This document shows positions 1 to 7,247 of a stretch of DNA of 64,000 bases, piece after piece. Source of the DNA: Oscillospiraceae bacterium (lineage in GTDB: Bacteria; Bacillota; Clostridia; Oscillospirales; Acutalibacteraceae); contig CAJTCS010000003.1 of assembly GCA_910574995.1 (NCBI GenBank), forward strand, positions 62,001 through 126,000, read 5' to 3'. Each line of letters starts with the position of its first letter. The first letter of the stretch is position 1. Below the pieces are notes generated by a model, which did not search any database, was not told the DNA's origin, and saw only the letters and a list, made by a program, of their open reading frames with translations. A program made the translations under genes and the position numbers.

Positions 1-965
1 CAGTACGTCAGCGCGTCGCCGTCCGGATCGGTCGCCGCCGCGCAAGAAATATTAATATTGTTTCCGCTGTACGCCGTGGCGGGCGCTGTAATTCCGGAAG
101 GCGCTGTCGGCGCGGAATTGTAGATTATAGTATAATTGCCCGCGCTGTTCGTGGTATCAGATACCAAGATAGAAGATTTCAGATTACAAAGCGGGCGAAC
201 GCCGCTGTTCCCGCCGCAAGCGCTGTAGTAGTTCAACGCGCCGTCCGTGTAGACGCGGCGGACGCTGCAGGCGTTCGAGAAATAAGGCGTTCTAAGCCAC
301 CAATACCAGCCCTTCGTCGTTGCGAAGTTGCTGCTTGTGTATCCGTCCGCATTGCTCACGCATTCCGCCGTGGGATATGCGACGCGGGAAGCGTCGTTGC
401 TGAACAATGCCAGCCGTGAACCTTCGGCGATACTGTTTTCGTTTGCAAGTCCCACTTCGGTGGTGGACGCAAGAAACATTTTCGCGTTAAAGGTTTCGTA
501 ACTGCCGCCGTCCGTCGAAGATTTAACGACGGTCAGCGTTGTGGTTAAAAGCTCCGCAACGAACTTCGGATCAAGCATTGCAAGGAAGCCCGCCCACGCC
601 GTGTACGGATTATATGTAACGTGTGTGCTTTTCGTCGTCGGCGCTTGATCTGCGCTGTGCTTTGCGCTGTACCAATTTCCCGCCGTCGCGTTGCTGTTCA
701 GCCATTGCAAAAGGTTTGAATGAATGTGTCTGTTGTTGCCGTAGCTCTTCCGGTTACTGTCGCTGTTGTTCGGCTCTTTTGCGTCCGAAGCCATGATTTG
801 AATAATCTTTTCAGCGATCAGCGTTACCGAATTCGCGGGGTAGCCGCTGTGGTTCATGTCTGCAACCTTGAAAACGATCTTCGCCCCGAACCGCGATTGA
901 TACGCGGAAAGAACCGGAACTTCGATCTTGTCGCCCACCGACAAGCTGCTTAATGCTTTTGACAT
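1..965 (-). CDS. DGR target protein with C-type-lectin-like (DUF6273-type) variable domain, partial
   Basis: The ATG is at 965-963, preceded by GGAGGAAAAG, and the reading frame stays open through position 1, so the C-terminus lies outside the window. The 321 visible residues begin MSKALSSLSVGDKIEVP. Around residues 219-227 there is a GWYWWLRTP motif, followed by a GVRPL motif near 255-259. This W-W-L-R ... G-V-R-P pattern is typical of DUF6273/formylglycine-enzyme-like C-type lectin folds used as DGR targets. The variable repeat encodes about residues 226-259. After it come roughly 60 residues resembling an Ig/fibronectin-type domain (APTAPSGITAP, DPDGDALTY), so the variable domain is internal. 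In a phage this would be a receptor-binding or virion surface protein; that role is inferred. It lies 20 bp downstream of the reverse transcriptase on the same strand. Confidence 0.85.
   Translation of the reverse strand, partial: MSKALSSLSVGDKIEVPVLSAYQSRFGAKIVFKVADMNHSGYPANSVTLIAEKIIQIMASDAKEPNNSDSNRKSYGNNRHIHSNLLQWLNSNATAGNWYSAKHSADQAPTTKSTHVTYNPYTAWAGFLAMLDPKFVAELLTTTLTVVKSSTDGGSYETFNAKMFLASTTEVGLANENSIAEGSRLALFSNDASRVAYPTAECVSNADGYTSSNFATTKGWYWWLRTPYFSNACSVRRVYTDGALNYYSACGGNSGVRPLCNLKSSILVSDTTNSAGNYTIIYNSAPTAPSGITAPATAYSGNNINISCAAATDPDGDALTY
152..166. other. Short hairpin downstream of VR
   Basis: TGGTATC-A-GATACCA is a perfect 7-bp palindrome with a 1-nt centre, or 5 bp with a 5-nt loop. 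It lies 22 bp beyond the 3' (initiation) end of the VR on the coding strand. Some DGRs use a DNA hairpin just downstream of the VR for target recognition; whether this one serves that role is inference. Confidence 0.4.
189..290 (-). repeat. DGR variable repeat (VR)
   Basis: This 102-bp segment aligns without gaps to the template repeat at 2324-2425 (constant offset 2135). Of 15 differences, all 15 are at positions that are A in the template on the minus (coding) strand; no C, G or T of the template is changed. The changes alter 13 codons, mostly AAC/AAT (Asn) codons becoming Tyr, Ser, Arg or Gly, and Tyr becoming Cys. This is the established mark of DGR mutagenic retrohoming. Homology stops abruptly at both ends. 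Confidence 0.95.
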
Positions 966-985
966 TTCTTTTCCTCCTTCGGTTT

Positions 986-2152
986 TTAGTGATTTTCAAA
1001 ACTGCCGAATACGTCGCAATACTCCGATATATACCCGCAAAAATAGCTTTTGTGGTAGTACGGGCATTCCCTGCACGGTATTTCGCCGCAAGGCAAGATC
1101 GGCGGCGCGTCGTTTTCCTTTTCTTCAATCCCGAAAAGGCTTTTGTAATATTGATCCGTTCGCCGTATCAAGTGATAGCAATTCCCCTTTGAAGCGTGTC
1201 CTCTCCAGCTTTGATAGGATTGTTCGATCGTCTTTTGGTCGATCTTTCCCGCCGCTTTCAGTCCGGCAAATTTCTTCAACTTCCGCTTCATGTTGTTTTT
1301 GCTGCGGCGGCGCACCTTCCGGATCACTTTTCCCGTTTCCGTCAAGTACGTGTGAAAGCCAAGAAAATCAATGCCGTTCTTCAATGGGTAGATATTTGTT
1401 TTCGCGTTCAGCGAAAGCCCGCGCGCTGCGACGAACGCTTCAATTTCCTTCCGGCAATGCCGCAAGTATTCTTTATCCTCATGGATCAAGAAGAAGTCGT
1501 CCATATAGCGCCCGTAATATTTGATACCCAGCTTTTCCTTGATGAAATGATCCAGCCCGTCAAGGTAGAGAAGGGCGAAAAGCTGTGAAGTTTGATTTCC
1601 GATCGGTATTCCGACGTTTCCTTCCGTGCTGTCGATGATAAGATCGACAAGCCACAAAACGTCCGGATCGGTTATCTTCTCGCGGATTAAGGTTTTCAGA
1701 ACGTCATGCCGGATCGAATAGAAGTATTTTGAAATATCGCCCTTCAAAATCCAGCCGTCAACGCCGTTCTTCCTGTAAAACCTCCGCAAGAACTCTTGAA
1801 GCCGCCCCAGCCCGTCGTGCGTACCTTTCCCCACCTGTGAAGCGTAATTGTCGCGTATGAACGATCGCGTCAAGATCGGTTCAAGCACATTGTCGCAAAG
1901 CGCGTGTTGAACCACTTTATCCTTGTAGCTGTTCGACATAACGACGCGCTTCTTCGGTTCGTAAACCTCGAACGTGTTATACGGGGACATGGTGTATTTC
2001 TTCGTGCGTAGCTGATAGCTTAATAGGTTCAGCGCTTCAAGAAGGTTTACTTCAAACTTTGCCGCCGCTCCCTTCCACCTCTTGCCTTGCCGCGCCTTTC
2101 GGTAGGCTCTGTACAGGCTTTCAAAACTGTATATCTTTTCAAACTCTGTCAT
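986..2152 (-). CDS. DGR reverse transcriptase
   Basis: 388-residue reverse transcriptase starting MTEFEKIYSFESLYRAY; the longer open frame upstream merely reads into the TR. Visible RT motifs are GDISKYF (residues 138-144), IPIGNQTSQ (about 182-190) and YMDDF (216-220). The IGNxTSQ form of motif 4 is typical of DGR RTs and differs from the group II intron type. The protein would copy the TR RNA with errors at adenines and write the cDNA into the VR. The last 40 residues contain five cysteines (C-x4-C-x2-C, then two more), suggesting a small metal-binding tail. No maturase or HNH domain is seen. The TR lies 172 bp upstream and the target gene 20 bp downstream on the same strand. Confidence 0.95.
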   Translation of the reverse strand: MTEFEKIYSFESLYRAYRKARQGKRWKGAAAKFEVNLLEALNLLSYQLRTKKYTMSPYNTFEVYEPKKRVVMSNSYKDKVVQHALCDNVLEPILTRSFIRDNYASQVGKGTHDGLGRLQEFLRRFYRKNGVDGWILKGDISKYFYSIRHDVLKTLIREKITDPDVLWLVDLIIDSTEGNVGIPIGNQTSQLFALLYLDGLDHFIKEKLGIKYYGRYMDDFFLIHEDKEYLRHCRKEIEAFVAARGLSLNAKTNIYPLKNGIDFLGFHTYLTETGKVIRKVRRRSKNNMKRKLKKFAGLKAAGKIDQKTIEQSYQSWRGHASKGNCYHLIRRTDQYYKSLFGIEEKENDAPPILPCGEIPCRECPYYHKSYFCGYISEYCDVFGSFENH

Positions 2153-2323
2153 AATAAAAATATCCTCGCTGTTTCGTAACCTTTGCCAGCCGCTTTCGCG
2201 GTATGCTCCGGTATCGGCGATCCTGTATTTGTCCCCGCCGTGGATAGCGGCGACGGGATACACCTTCCTTTGATGATGGTATTCTGCTTTCGCCTTTCGG
2301 CTACTCGATCGCGTTATCCATCG

Positions 2324-2425
2324 AAGCGGGTGAACGCCGTTGTTCCCGTTGTAAGCGTTGTTGTTGTTCAACGTGCCGTCCGTGTTGACGTTGCGGACGT
2401 TGTAGGCGTTCGAGAAATTAGGCGT
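2324..2425 (-). repeat. DGR template repeat (TR)
   Basis: This is the invariant donor repeat for the VR at 189-290. Read on the minus strand it is rich in AAC/AAT codons (it would encode stretches such as NVRNVN and LNNNNAYNGNNG). That arrangement lets adenine mutagenesis sample many residues without creating stops. About 31 of its bases are adenines on that strand, and 15 of these differ in the VR. It sits between the avd-like remnant and the RT gene, the usual place for a TR. Confidence 0.95.
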
Positions 2426-2450
2426 AACAAGATGTACCCCGAAACGGTTT

Positions 2451-2662
2451 TCAAGCCCTCGTTTTGTCCCGCTTCTTCCACGCGGTCGTCATGTACTTCA
2501 CGTCAAGAACAAGTTTGCTCCAATATTCGCAACTGTTCATTGATATAAAGCCCATTTCCTGCGAAAGCTCTATGAAAAATAGAAGCTCCTTGCATTTCCC
2601 AAAGCCACGAAGCCGCGCTTGAAATGCCTTCCCACAATCCGTGAAGCAGATTTGCGCCCGCG
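2451..2662 (-). pseudogene. 3' remnant of avd-like four-helix-bundle gene
   Basis: In the frame ending with TGA at 2453-2451, the last ~55 residues contain CKELLFFIELSQEMGFIS, CEYWSKLVLDVKYM and TAWKKRDKTRA. This helical pattern resembles the C-terminus of the small four-helix-bundle (Avd/bAvd) proteins that accompany DGR RTs, and the position just upstream of the TR fits. No start codon or N-terminal half is present. Upstream the sequence is tape-measure gene in another frame, so the first part of avd seems to have been deleted. The family call is from memory of typical Avd C-termini. Confidence 0.55.
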
Positions 2663-4878
2663 TTGACAAGCTCACCGCCCAGCGACGCGAAGGCTTGCAC
2701 AATGCCGGAAACAATCTGCGGAACTGCCTTCACGATTTCAATAATGATCGTCGGCAAATTCTCGATCAGCGCCACGAATAGCTGAACGCCCGCCATGATA
2801 ATTTGGTCGATGTTCCCGATCAGCGCGTTTACAATTCCGCTGATAATCTGCGGGATCGCCTGTACAATCGTAACGATAATTTCCGGTAAAGCCTGTATCA
2901 GCGCGACAAGAAGATCAATGCCCGCTTGAATGATAAGCGGTATATTCTCCATAAGCGCCGTTACGATCCCGTTTATGATTTGCGGGATTGCTTCAACGAT
3001 CGCCGTTATGATTTCCGGAAGCGCCGCGACAAGGGAAACAAGCAGATCAATTCCGGCTTGAATGATCTGCGGGATTGCGGAAAGCAAGCCGTCGATCAAG
3101 CTGGTTATTAGCTGTGGAAGCGCCGCCACCAGAACAGGGATCGCGTTTATGATACCCTGCGCCAGCCCTGTGATAAGCTGCAACGCCGCGTCGATCAGCA
3201 TAGGGATATTGTCTATCAGCACTTGCACAACGTCCACTATAAGCTGAACAAGCGACGGAATAAGCGTCGGGAACGACTGCGCTATTCCCGTTGCTATGTT
3301 CGCGATCATCTGTATCGCAAATTCAAGGAATTTCGGCAACATTTCGGTTAATTTCTCGATTGCAAGCGTCACCATTCCCATAATCCCGTCCGTGAATTGC
3401 TGTGCCGCCCCTTCTGCGCCCGAAAGCGCACCCGTTAGCCCTTCACCAATCAAAGCGACAAACGGCGTTATTTGTTGTAAAAGCTCCGCCGCAAGCTGCT
3501 TTAATCTTGTTATGATCGGCTCTGCGATTGCGCCCAGCTCCGCCATAGCATTGTTCAAATTCGCCGTTGCTTTCTGCGCGTCGATAATATCGCCGTTTAC
3601 TTCCCTGTATTTATTCGCTGCTTCTGAATATAGCCCGTTCAGCGTTGAAGTAATAAGAGCTTGCCGCTCTTGTTCAGACGTGCAAGCGTCAAGTTTAGCT
3701 TGAAAATCATCTTCCGAAACGCCCGCCCAATTCAGCGCGTCCGCAAGATTTCCCGTAATCGCTCCCGTTTTTGCTGTTTCGTTTGCTGCTTCCGTCAAGC
3801 CTTCAATCGGCAAGCTGTCGCCGAATGTTGCATATACACCCGTACAAATATTAGTCCAGTCTGAAAGCTCTTTTTCGTTTGTCGTCAATTTTGCAAGGTG
3901 TGCCGCCGCTTCGGTCGCTTGTCCATCGTCACCAAGAACCCCGTACAATTCCGTATAAGTATTCTTTGCGTCCTCTGCTGAATGTCCCGCTGTGGTGAAG
4001 CTGGTTTCAAGTTTACCCATGTTTTCGCGGGCTTCCCGCGTTTCCTCTGCAAGTCCTAAAAAAGCAGCGCCCGCCGCCGCGATCGCTGCCCCCATAGCTG
4101 CACAAGCTGTTCCGATTGCCTTTCCCGCTTTTCCAGCCACTTCGCCGAATTTCGCCCAGCTTCCGCTTGAATTTTTGAGCGCGTCAGACGTTTTTTTGAC
4201 TTGCGTTCCGGTGCTTTTCATTTCTGCCTTGCATTCATTTAGGCTTTTTTCAAGCTCCAAGGCTTCGTCCGAATTTTCGCCGTATTCGCTCTTTGCAGCG
4301 TTTAGGGCTTTTTCAAGTGACTGTACCTTCTTTTCCTGCTCCGAATATGTCCTTTGCAGAACAGACAATTTCGCTTTAAGCGCGTCGGCGCTTCCGGCGT
4401 TTTCCTCATATTCTGCGGATACAAGTTTCATTTCCGAAGCCAAAATCCCCAACTGTTTGTCTATGCTTGCGGCTGCGGCTGTGAACTGTTCTGAAGCTGG
4501 CGTTGTCTGATTTAGGCTTTCTGTTATCCCGTTGATCTGTTGTTCTGTTTTCAGCATTTCAGCTTTTGTATTGTTTAGGTTCGTTTGCATTTTCTGAAAT
4601 GCCGTATCGGTGGGATCAATGCCCGCTTCGCGCATTTTGCGAAGGGCGGCTTCTGCCGCTTCCGCTTTCTTTGCCTGTTCTGCAAGCTGCTTTTGCAAGA
4701 CTTCTTGTTTCCGCGTCAGCGCTTCGGAACTGCTGGCGTTGTTTGCGAACTCCGCCGTCGCCAGCTTCATTTCTGAATTGATTTCGCGAAGGGAAGTATT
4801 TATGCTTTTACAAGCTGCGCGATACTCTTTTTCGCCTGTCAAGGCGATTGACGTTTTGATCTGCTCTTCTTTAGCCAT
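2503..4878 (-). CDS. Phage tape measure protein, 3' end replaced by a deletion junction
   Basis: 791 residues. Residues 1-230 are charged and coiled-coil-like (repeated S-L-x-E-I-N-S-E-M-K-L-A patterns). A hydrophobic segment follows near 260-280. From about residue 520 there are tandem ~40-residue repeats of the type AGIDLLVxLIxALPEII...IPQIIxGI, typical of tape measure proteins, which set tail length and are threaded through the tail tube. The start is directly after the chaperone frameshift stop (TAA then ATG). The protein loses family character after GLWEGISSAASWLW. The last ~30 residues come from the avd-like remnant read in the wrong frame, so the normal C-terminus and the genes beyond it are missing. 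Confidence 0.85.
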   Translation of the reverse strand: MAKEEQIKTSIALTGEKEYRAACKSINTSLREINSEMKLATAEFANNASSSEALTRKQEVLQKQLAEQAKKAEAAEAALRKMREAGIDPTDTAFQKMQTNLNNTKAEMLKTEQQINGITESLNQTTPASEQFTAAAASIDKQLGILASEMKLVSAEYEENAGSADALKAKLSVLQRTYSEQEKKVQSLEKALNAAKSEYGENSDEALELEKSLNECKAEMKSTGTQVKKTSDALKNSSGSWAKFGEVAGKAGKAIGTACAAMGAAIAAAGAAFLGLAEETREARENMGKLETSFTTAGHSAEDAKNTYTELYGVLGDDGQATEAAAHLAKLTTNEKELSDWTNICTGVYATFGDSLPIEGLTEAANETAKTGAITGNLADALNWAGVSEDDFQAKLDACTSEQERQALITSTLNGLYSEAANKYREVNGDIIDAQKATANLNNAMAELGAIAEPIITRLKQLAAELLQQITPFVALIGEGLTGALSGAEGAAQQFTDGIMGMVTLAIEKLTEMLPKFLEFAIQMIANIATGIAQSFPTLIPSLVQLIVDVVQVLIDNIPMLIDAALQLITGLAQGIINAIPVLVAALPQLITSLIDGLLSAIPQIIQAGIDLLVSLVAALPEIITAIVEAIPQIINGIVTALMENIPLIIQAGIDLLVALIQALPEIIVTIVQAIPQIISGIVNALIGNIDQIIMAGVQLFVALIENLPTIIIEIVKAVPQIVSGIVQAFASLGGELVNAGANLLHGLWEGISSAASWLWEMQGASIFHRAFAGNGLYINEQLRILEQTCS

Positions 4879-5453
4879 TTACAACCCTCCCAACACGTCG
4901 TCAATATCAACTTCTTTCGGATCGGGCTTGAACCGATCCGGATTGAATTCACGGTGAATTCTGAAAAGCGTTAAAATTTTGTACGGTGTCATGCGCCATA
5001 CTTCGGCTTCGCTCCACCGTAAAAGCGTTACGCCGATATAAAGAAGGCGGGCAAGGTCGATTATTCCTTGCCCGCCGCTGCGTTTTTTCCCTCTGTGCTG
5101 TCCTCTTCGTCGTCCTCTTCATCGTCGCGGGCGGGCGGCTCTTCCGTGCCGTTGTTGCCCATCGAAAACGCCTTGAAGATCGCGTCCTTTACCTCTGCAA
5201 AATTTCCGGTATGGATCAGCCTTCCCACCTGTTTTTCGGAAAGCTCCGGTTCGCCCTCTTCCGCGCCCTCGTTCAAAAGCACGGTCAGAAGCCAGCGAAG
5301 ATTTTTAATGCTGTCCCGTCCGGAAAGCACTTCGTCAAGGCGATCAAAGCCGCCGAATTTGTCTTGCATTTCGTCGATCGCGTTCAGACTGAAAAGAAGG
5401 TGTCTTTCCTTGTCCAGCATGATCGGAAAACGCCCGTCCTTAATTGCGCTCAT
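4879..5453 (-). CDS. Tail assembly chaperone, -1 frameshift product (gpGT-like)
   Basis: The short product (5453-5061, 130 residues, MSAIKDGRFPIML...) ends in an acidic stretch. Before its stop lies A AAA AAC at 5088-5082 in the correct register (G GGA AAA AAC). Slipping back one base there gives an uninterrupted frame to TAA at 4881-4879, for a 191-residue product ending DIDDVLGGL. The second frame reads LARLLYIGVTLLRWSEAEVW..., like the T domain of tail chaperones. The pair would coat the tape measure protein during tail assembly. The stop abuts the tape measure ATG with no gap. The start is weak: a hairpin precedes it and no clear ribosome-binding site is seen. Confidence 0.8.
5061..5453 (-). 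CDS. Tail assembly chaperone, non-frameshifted product (gpG-like)
   Basis: 130-residue zero-frame protein. The folded part (residues 1-100) contains FSLNAIDEMQDKFGG and LRWLLTVLLNEGAE, a pattern common to tail chaperone G proteins of Firmicutes phages. The tail (about residues 103-130) is nearly all Asp, Glu and Ala. It is made when ribosomes do not slip at 5088-5082. Confidence 0.75.
   Translation of the reverse strand: MSAIKDGRFPIMLDKERHLLFSLNAIDEMQDKFGGFDRLDEVLSGRDSIKNLRWLLTVLLNEGAEEGEPELSEKQVGRLIHTGNFAEVKDAIFKAFSMGNNGTEEPPARDDEEDDEEDSTEGKNAAAGKE
5082..5088 (-). promoter_or_regulatory. Programmed -1 ribosomal frameshift heptamer
   Basis: A AAA AAC fits X XXY YYZ and is in phase with the 130-residue reading frame (codons GGA AAA AAC). 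The -1 frame after it is open to 4879. Tail chaperone genes of most long-tailed phages use such a slip. Confidence 0.75.
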
Positions 5454-5460
5454 AAAGTAA

Positions 5461-5491
5461 TAAGGCGGGAAGCTCTGTTCCGCTTCCCGCC
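5461..5491 (-). terminator. Hairpin between major tail protein and chaperone genes
   Basis: GGCGGGAAGC (5491-5482) pairs perfectly with GCTTCCCGCC (5473-5464) around an 8-nt loop, followed by TTATTACTTT on the minus strand. It lies directly before the chaperone ATG. It may be a partial terminator that makes major tail protein transcripts more abundant than downstream ones. Confidence 0.6.
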
Positions 5492-5516
5492 TTTGCCCCC
5501 TTTCTGTATTCCGTTG

Positions 5517-5923
5517 TTATCCTGCGTTGTTGTTCGGTTCGCGAACCGCCGTAAACCATGCCTTCGCAACGTCGTTCGTCGGTTCGGAAACGTGTTCCGC
5601 CTTCCACAAGCCATCGTCGCGCTTGACGAACTGCCCGACGATTTCCGGCGTGGAAAATTCGATCCCGTCGCCCTTCGTGTTGTAGGTTTCGTCCGGAACG
5701 GAAAACTTGACTTTGTAAAGCCAAATGTATTTATACGTTCCGCCCGCCTTCCTTGCGCGGAAGCCGATTGCGAAGTACGGCGCTTCATCGTCGCCGGAAG
5801 CGTAAACCACGTTGTCGCTGTCCTGCGTCTGCCCCAGCAGCGCGGCAAGGTCAGCCGGAAGCAGATCGTTCACGCCCAGCTTTATCTCTCCCTTCACGAA
5901 ATGCCTGTCGGCTGGGAACTGCC
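5517..5923 (-). pseudogene. 5'-truncated phi13-type major tail protein
   Basis: The frame matches the C-terminal two thirds of phi13-family major tail proteins: KGEIKLGVNDLLPADLAALLG, then APYFAIGFRARKAGG, VKFSVPDETYNTKGDGIEF and a TPEIVGQFVKRDDGLW segment. About 60 N-terminal residues expected of this family are absent. The only possible start is a GTG at 5897 lying inside the capsid frame. It overlaps the end of the capsid gene fragment in another frame, which points to a deletion joining the two genes. Confidence 0.75.
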
Positions 5924-6637
5924 CGTTCCATTGATAAGTAAATCTTCGACTTTGCGGGCGATCGCTTCCGCCAGCATATCGACGATCCAGCTTTCAAACG
6001 CCGCAATGCTCATTGTCATAACGCTGTCGGAAATCTGAACCAGCTTGATGATCTCATAGCCGGAAAGCTGAACGGTGGTCAGCGTGTCGGCGGCTGCAGT
6101 AATAGCCGCGTTTTCTGTGTGGATCGCGGCGGCGTTGTTCGTACCCTCGACGGCGAATTTCACCGCGCCTTTGACGTGAAGAAGGGTAACTTCGTTCAGC
6201 ATGGGCGCAAGCGTCTTTACCTTGCTGATAATCTCGTTCGCGGTCTGCGTGGGGATAACCTCCGCACCCGTGCCGCTGGCGTTCGCATACGCGCGCGCTT
6301 CCATGAAGGCGCGGTTCTCCGCTTCGGTCAGCGGAAGGCGGCGAAGCTGCTTCAACCACGCGGAACGGTATTCGGGCGTACCGAAGGGATCGTCCGGCTT
6401 CTCTTCCTGCTGCCCTCTCTGCTCGAAGGAACGGGAAACAGCGCCTGCGCCCTTCGAGATACTGTCAAGAATGCCGTTGCGCTTCTCGGCGGCGGCAATC
6501 AGTCCGGCGCGCTCTTCGGTAAGCTGCGTGGTTTCCTGCTCCAGCGCGTCGATCTCGGCGGCGGTCATATCCGTGCCGCGTGTTTCGATTTCCTGCTTGA
6601 TAGCCGCAAGGCGGGCTTCGATTTCTTTAATTCTCAT
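5894..6637 (-). pseudogene. Truncated HK97-family major capsid protein
   Basis: 247 residues beginning MRIKEIEARLAAIKQEIE. The N-terminal ~70 residues are the coiled-coil scaffold (delta) region. Then EKPDDPFGTPEYRSAWLKQL and IPTQTANEIISKVKTLAPMLNEV mark the start of the HK97 capsid fold. It stops after the motif LLINGTGSSQPTGI, which lies near the middle of normal ~390-400-residue capsid proteins, so roughly the last 150 residues are missing. The ATG has a good AGGTT-type site (GGAGGTTTAACACA). The frame ends at the junction with major tail protein sequence. A functional capsid is unlikely. Confidence 0.85.
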
Positions 6638-6641
6638 TGTG

Positions 6642-7247
6642 TTAAACCTCCATCATAAGTTTGATTTTTAGAATTTGTTTCCGGCGCTCCAGCCGCTCCT
6701 GCTGCTCCCTCTCGATCACTCCGTCGAAATAAGAGCGCGCCGAAATTTCGGTATCGCCGTTCGCCGGAATGGATACCGCCGAAACGTCGTAAACCTTCGC
6801 AACCTTTAGGATCGTCCGCGTCCGCGTGTCCCTGTCGTAGCTATCTTCCGTTACACGGAACGCCCACGACATTTTCGTAATAAGTCCGTTTTTGATTTCC
6901 TCGAACATATCTTGCGCGGCGCGGGATTTCGACAAGTCCGCGAACGTGAAAAGCCCGCTTTCGGTCACTTCAACGCCCAGCGTCTTGTTGGAAAGGCGGG
7001 CAAGCACCTTCCCCGAATGATCGTACTGCATAATCACGTCAGACATATCCGCGCCCACAAGCGCGTTTCTGTCGATCCGCTCGAAGTATTTTTGCCCGTC
7101 GTACTCATAGAGTAAATACGGCTTGTCGAACGTCGTGGCGTAGCCTTCCACGTAAAAGTCCGTGTCAATCCTCTTTTCCTTCGTCCCTTGCGGGATCAGC
7201 AGTGGCTGGATCATTGTTCTGTATTCCCGATCCTTCATCATCGGCAT
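6642..7247 (-). CDS. HK97-family prohead protease
   Basis: 201 residues from the ATG at 7247, chosen because AAGGAGG lies 9 nt upstream. The family pattern is visible: FYVEGYATTFDKPY near the N-terminus, MQYDHSGKVLARL (catalytic His region), then LITKMSWAFRV (Ser region) and VYDVSAVSIPAN. This serine protease removes the scaffold domain of the capsid protein during head maturation. It overlaps the 3' end of the portal gene by about 80 bp and is followed after 4 bp by the capsid gene. Confidence 0.9.
   Translation of the reverse strand: MPMMKDREYRTMIQPLLIPQGTKEKRIDTDFYVEGYATTFDKPYLLYEYDGQKYFERIDRNALVGADMSDVIMQYDHSGKVLARLSNKTLGVEVTESGLFTFADLSKSRAAQDMFEEIKNGLITKMSWAFRVTEDSYDRDTRTRTILKVAKVYDVSAVSIPANGDTEISARSYFDGVIEREQQERLERRKQILKIKLMMEV

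Noticed and set aside
986-2152. Group II intron or retron reverse transcriptase
   Set aside because: No maturase or HNH domain, no intron RNA ends, and the IGNxTSQ motif plus the TR/VR pair specify a DGR.
2503-4878. Tape measure repeats as a separate DNA repeat array
   Set aside because: The ~40-residue repeats are protein-level and typical of this family; no need for a separate element.
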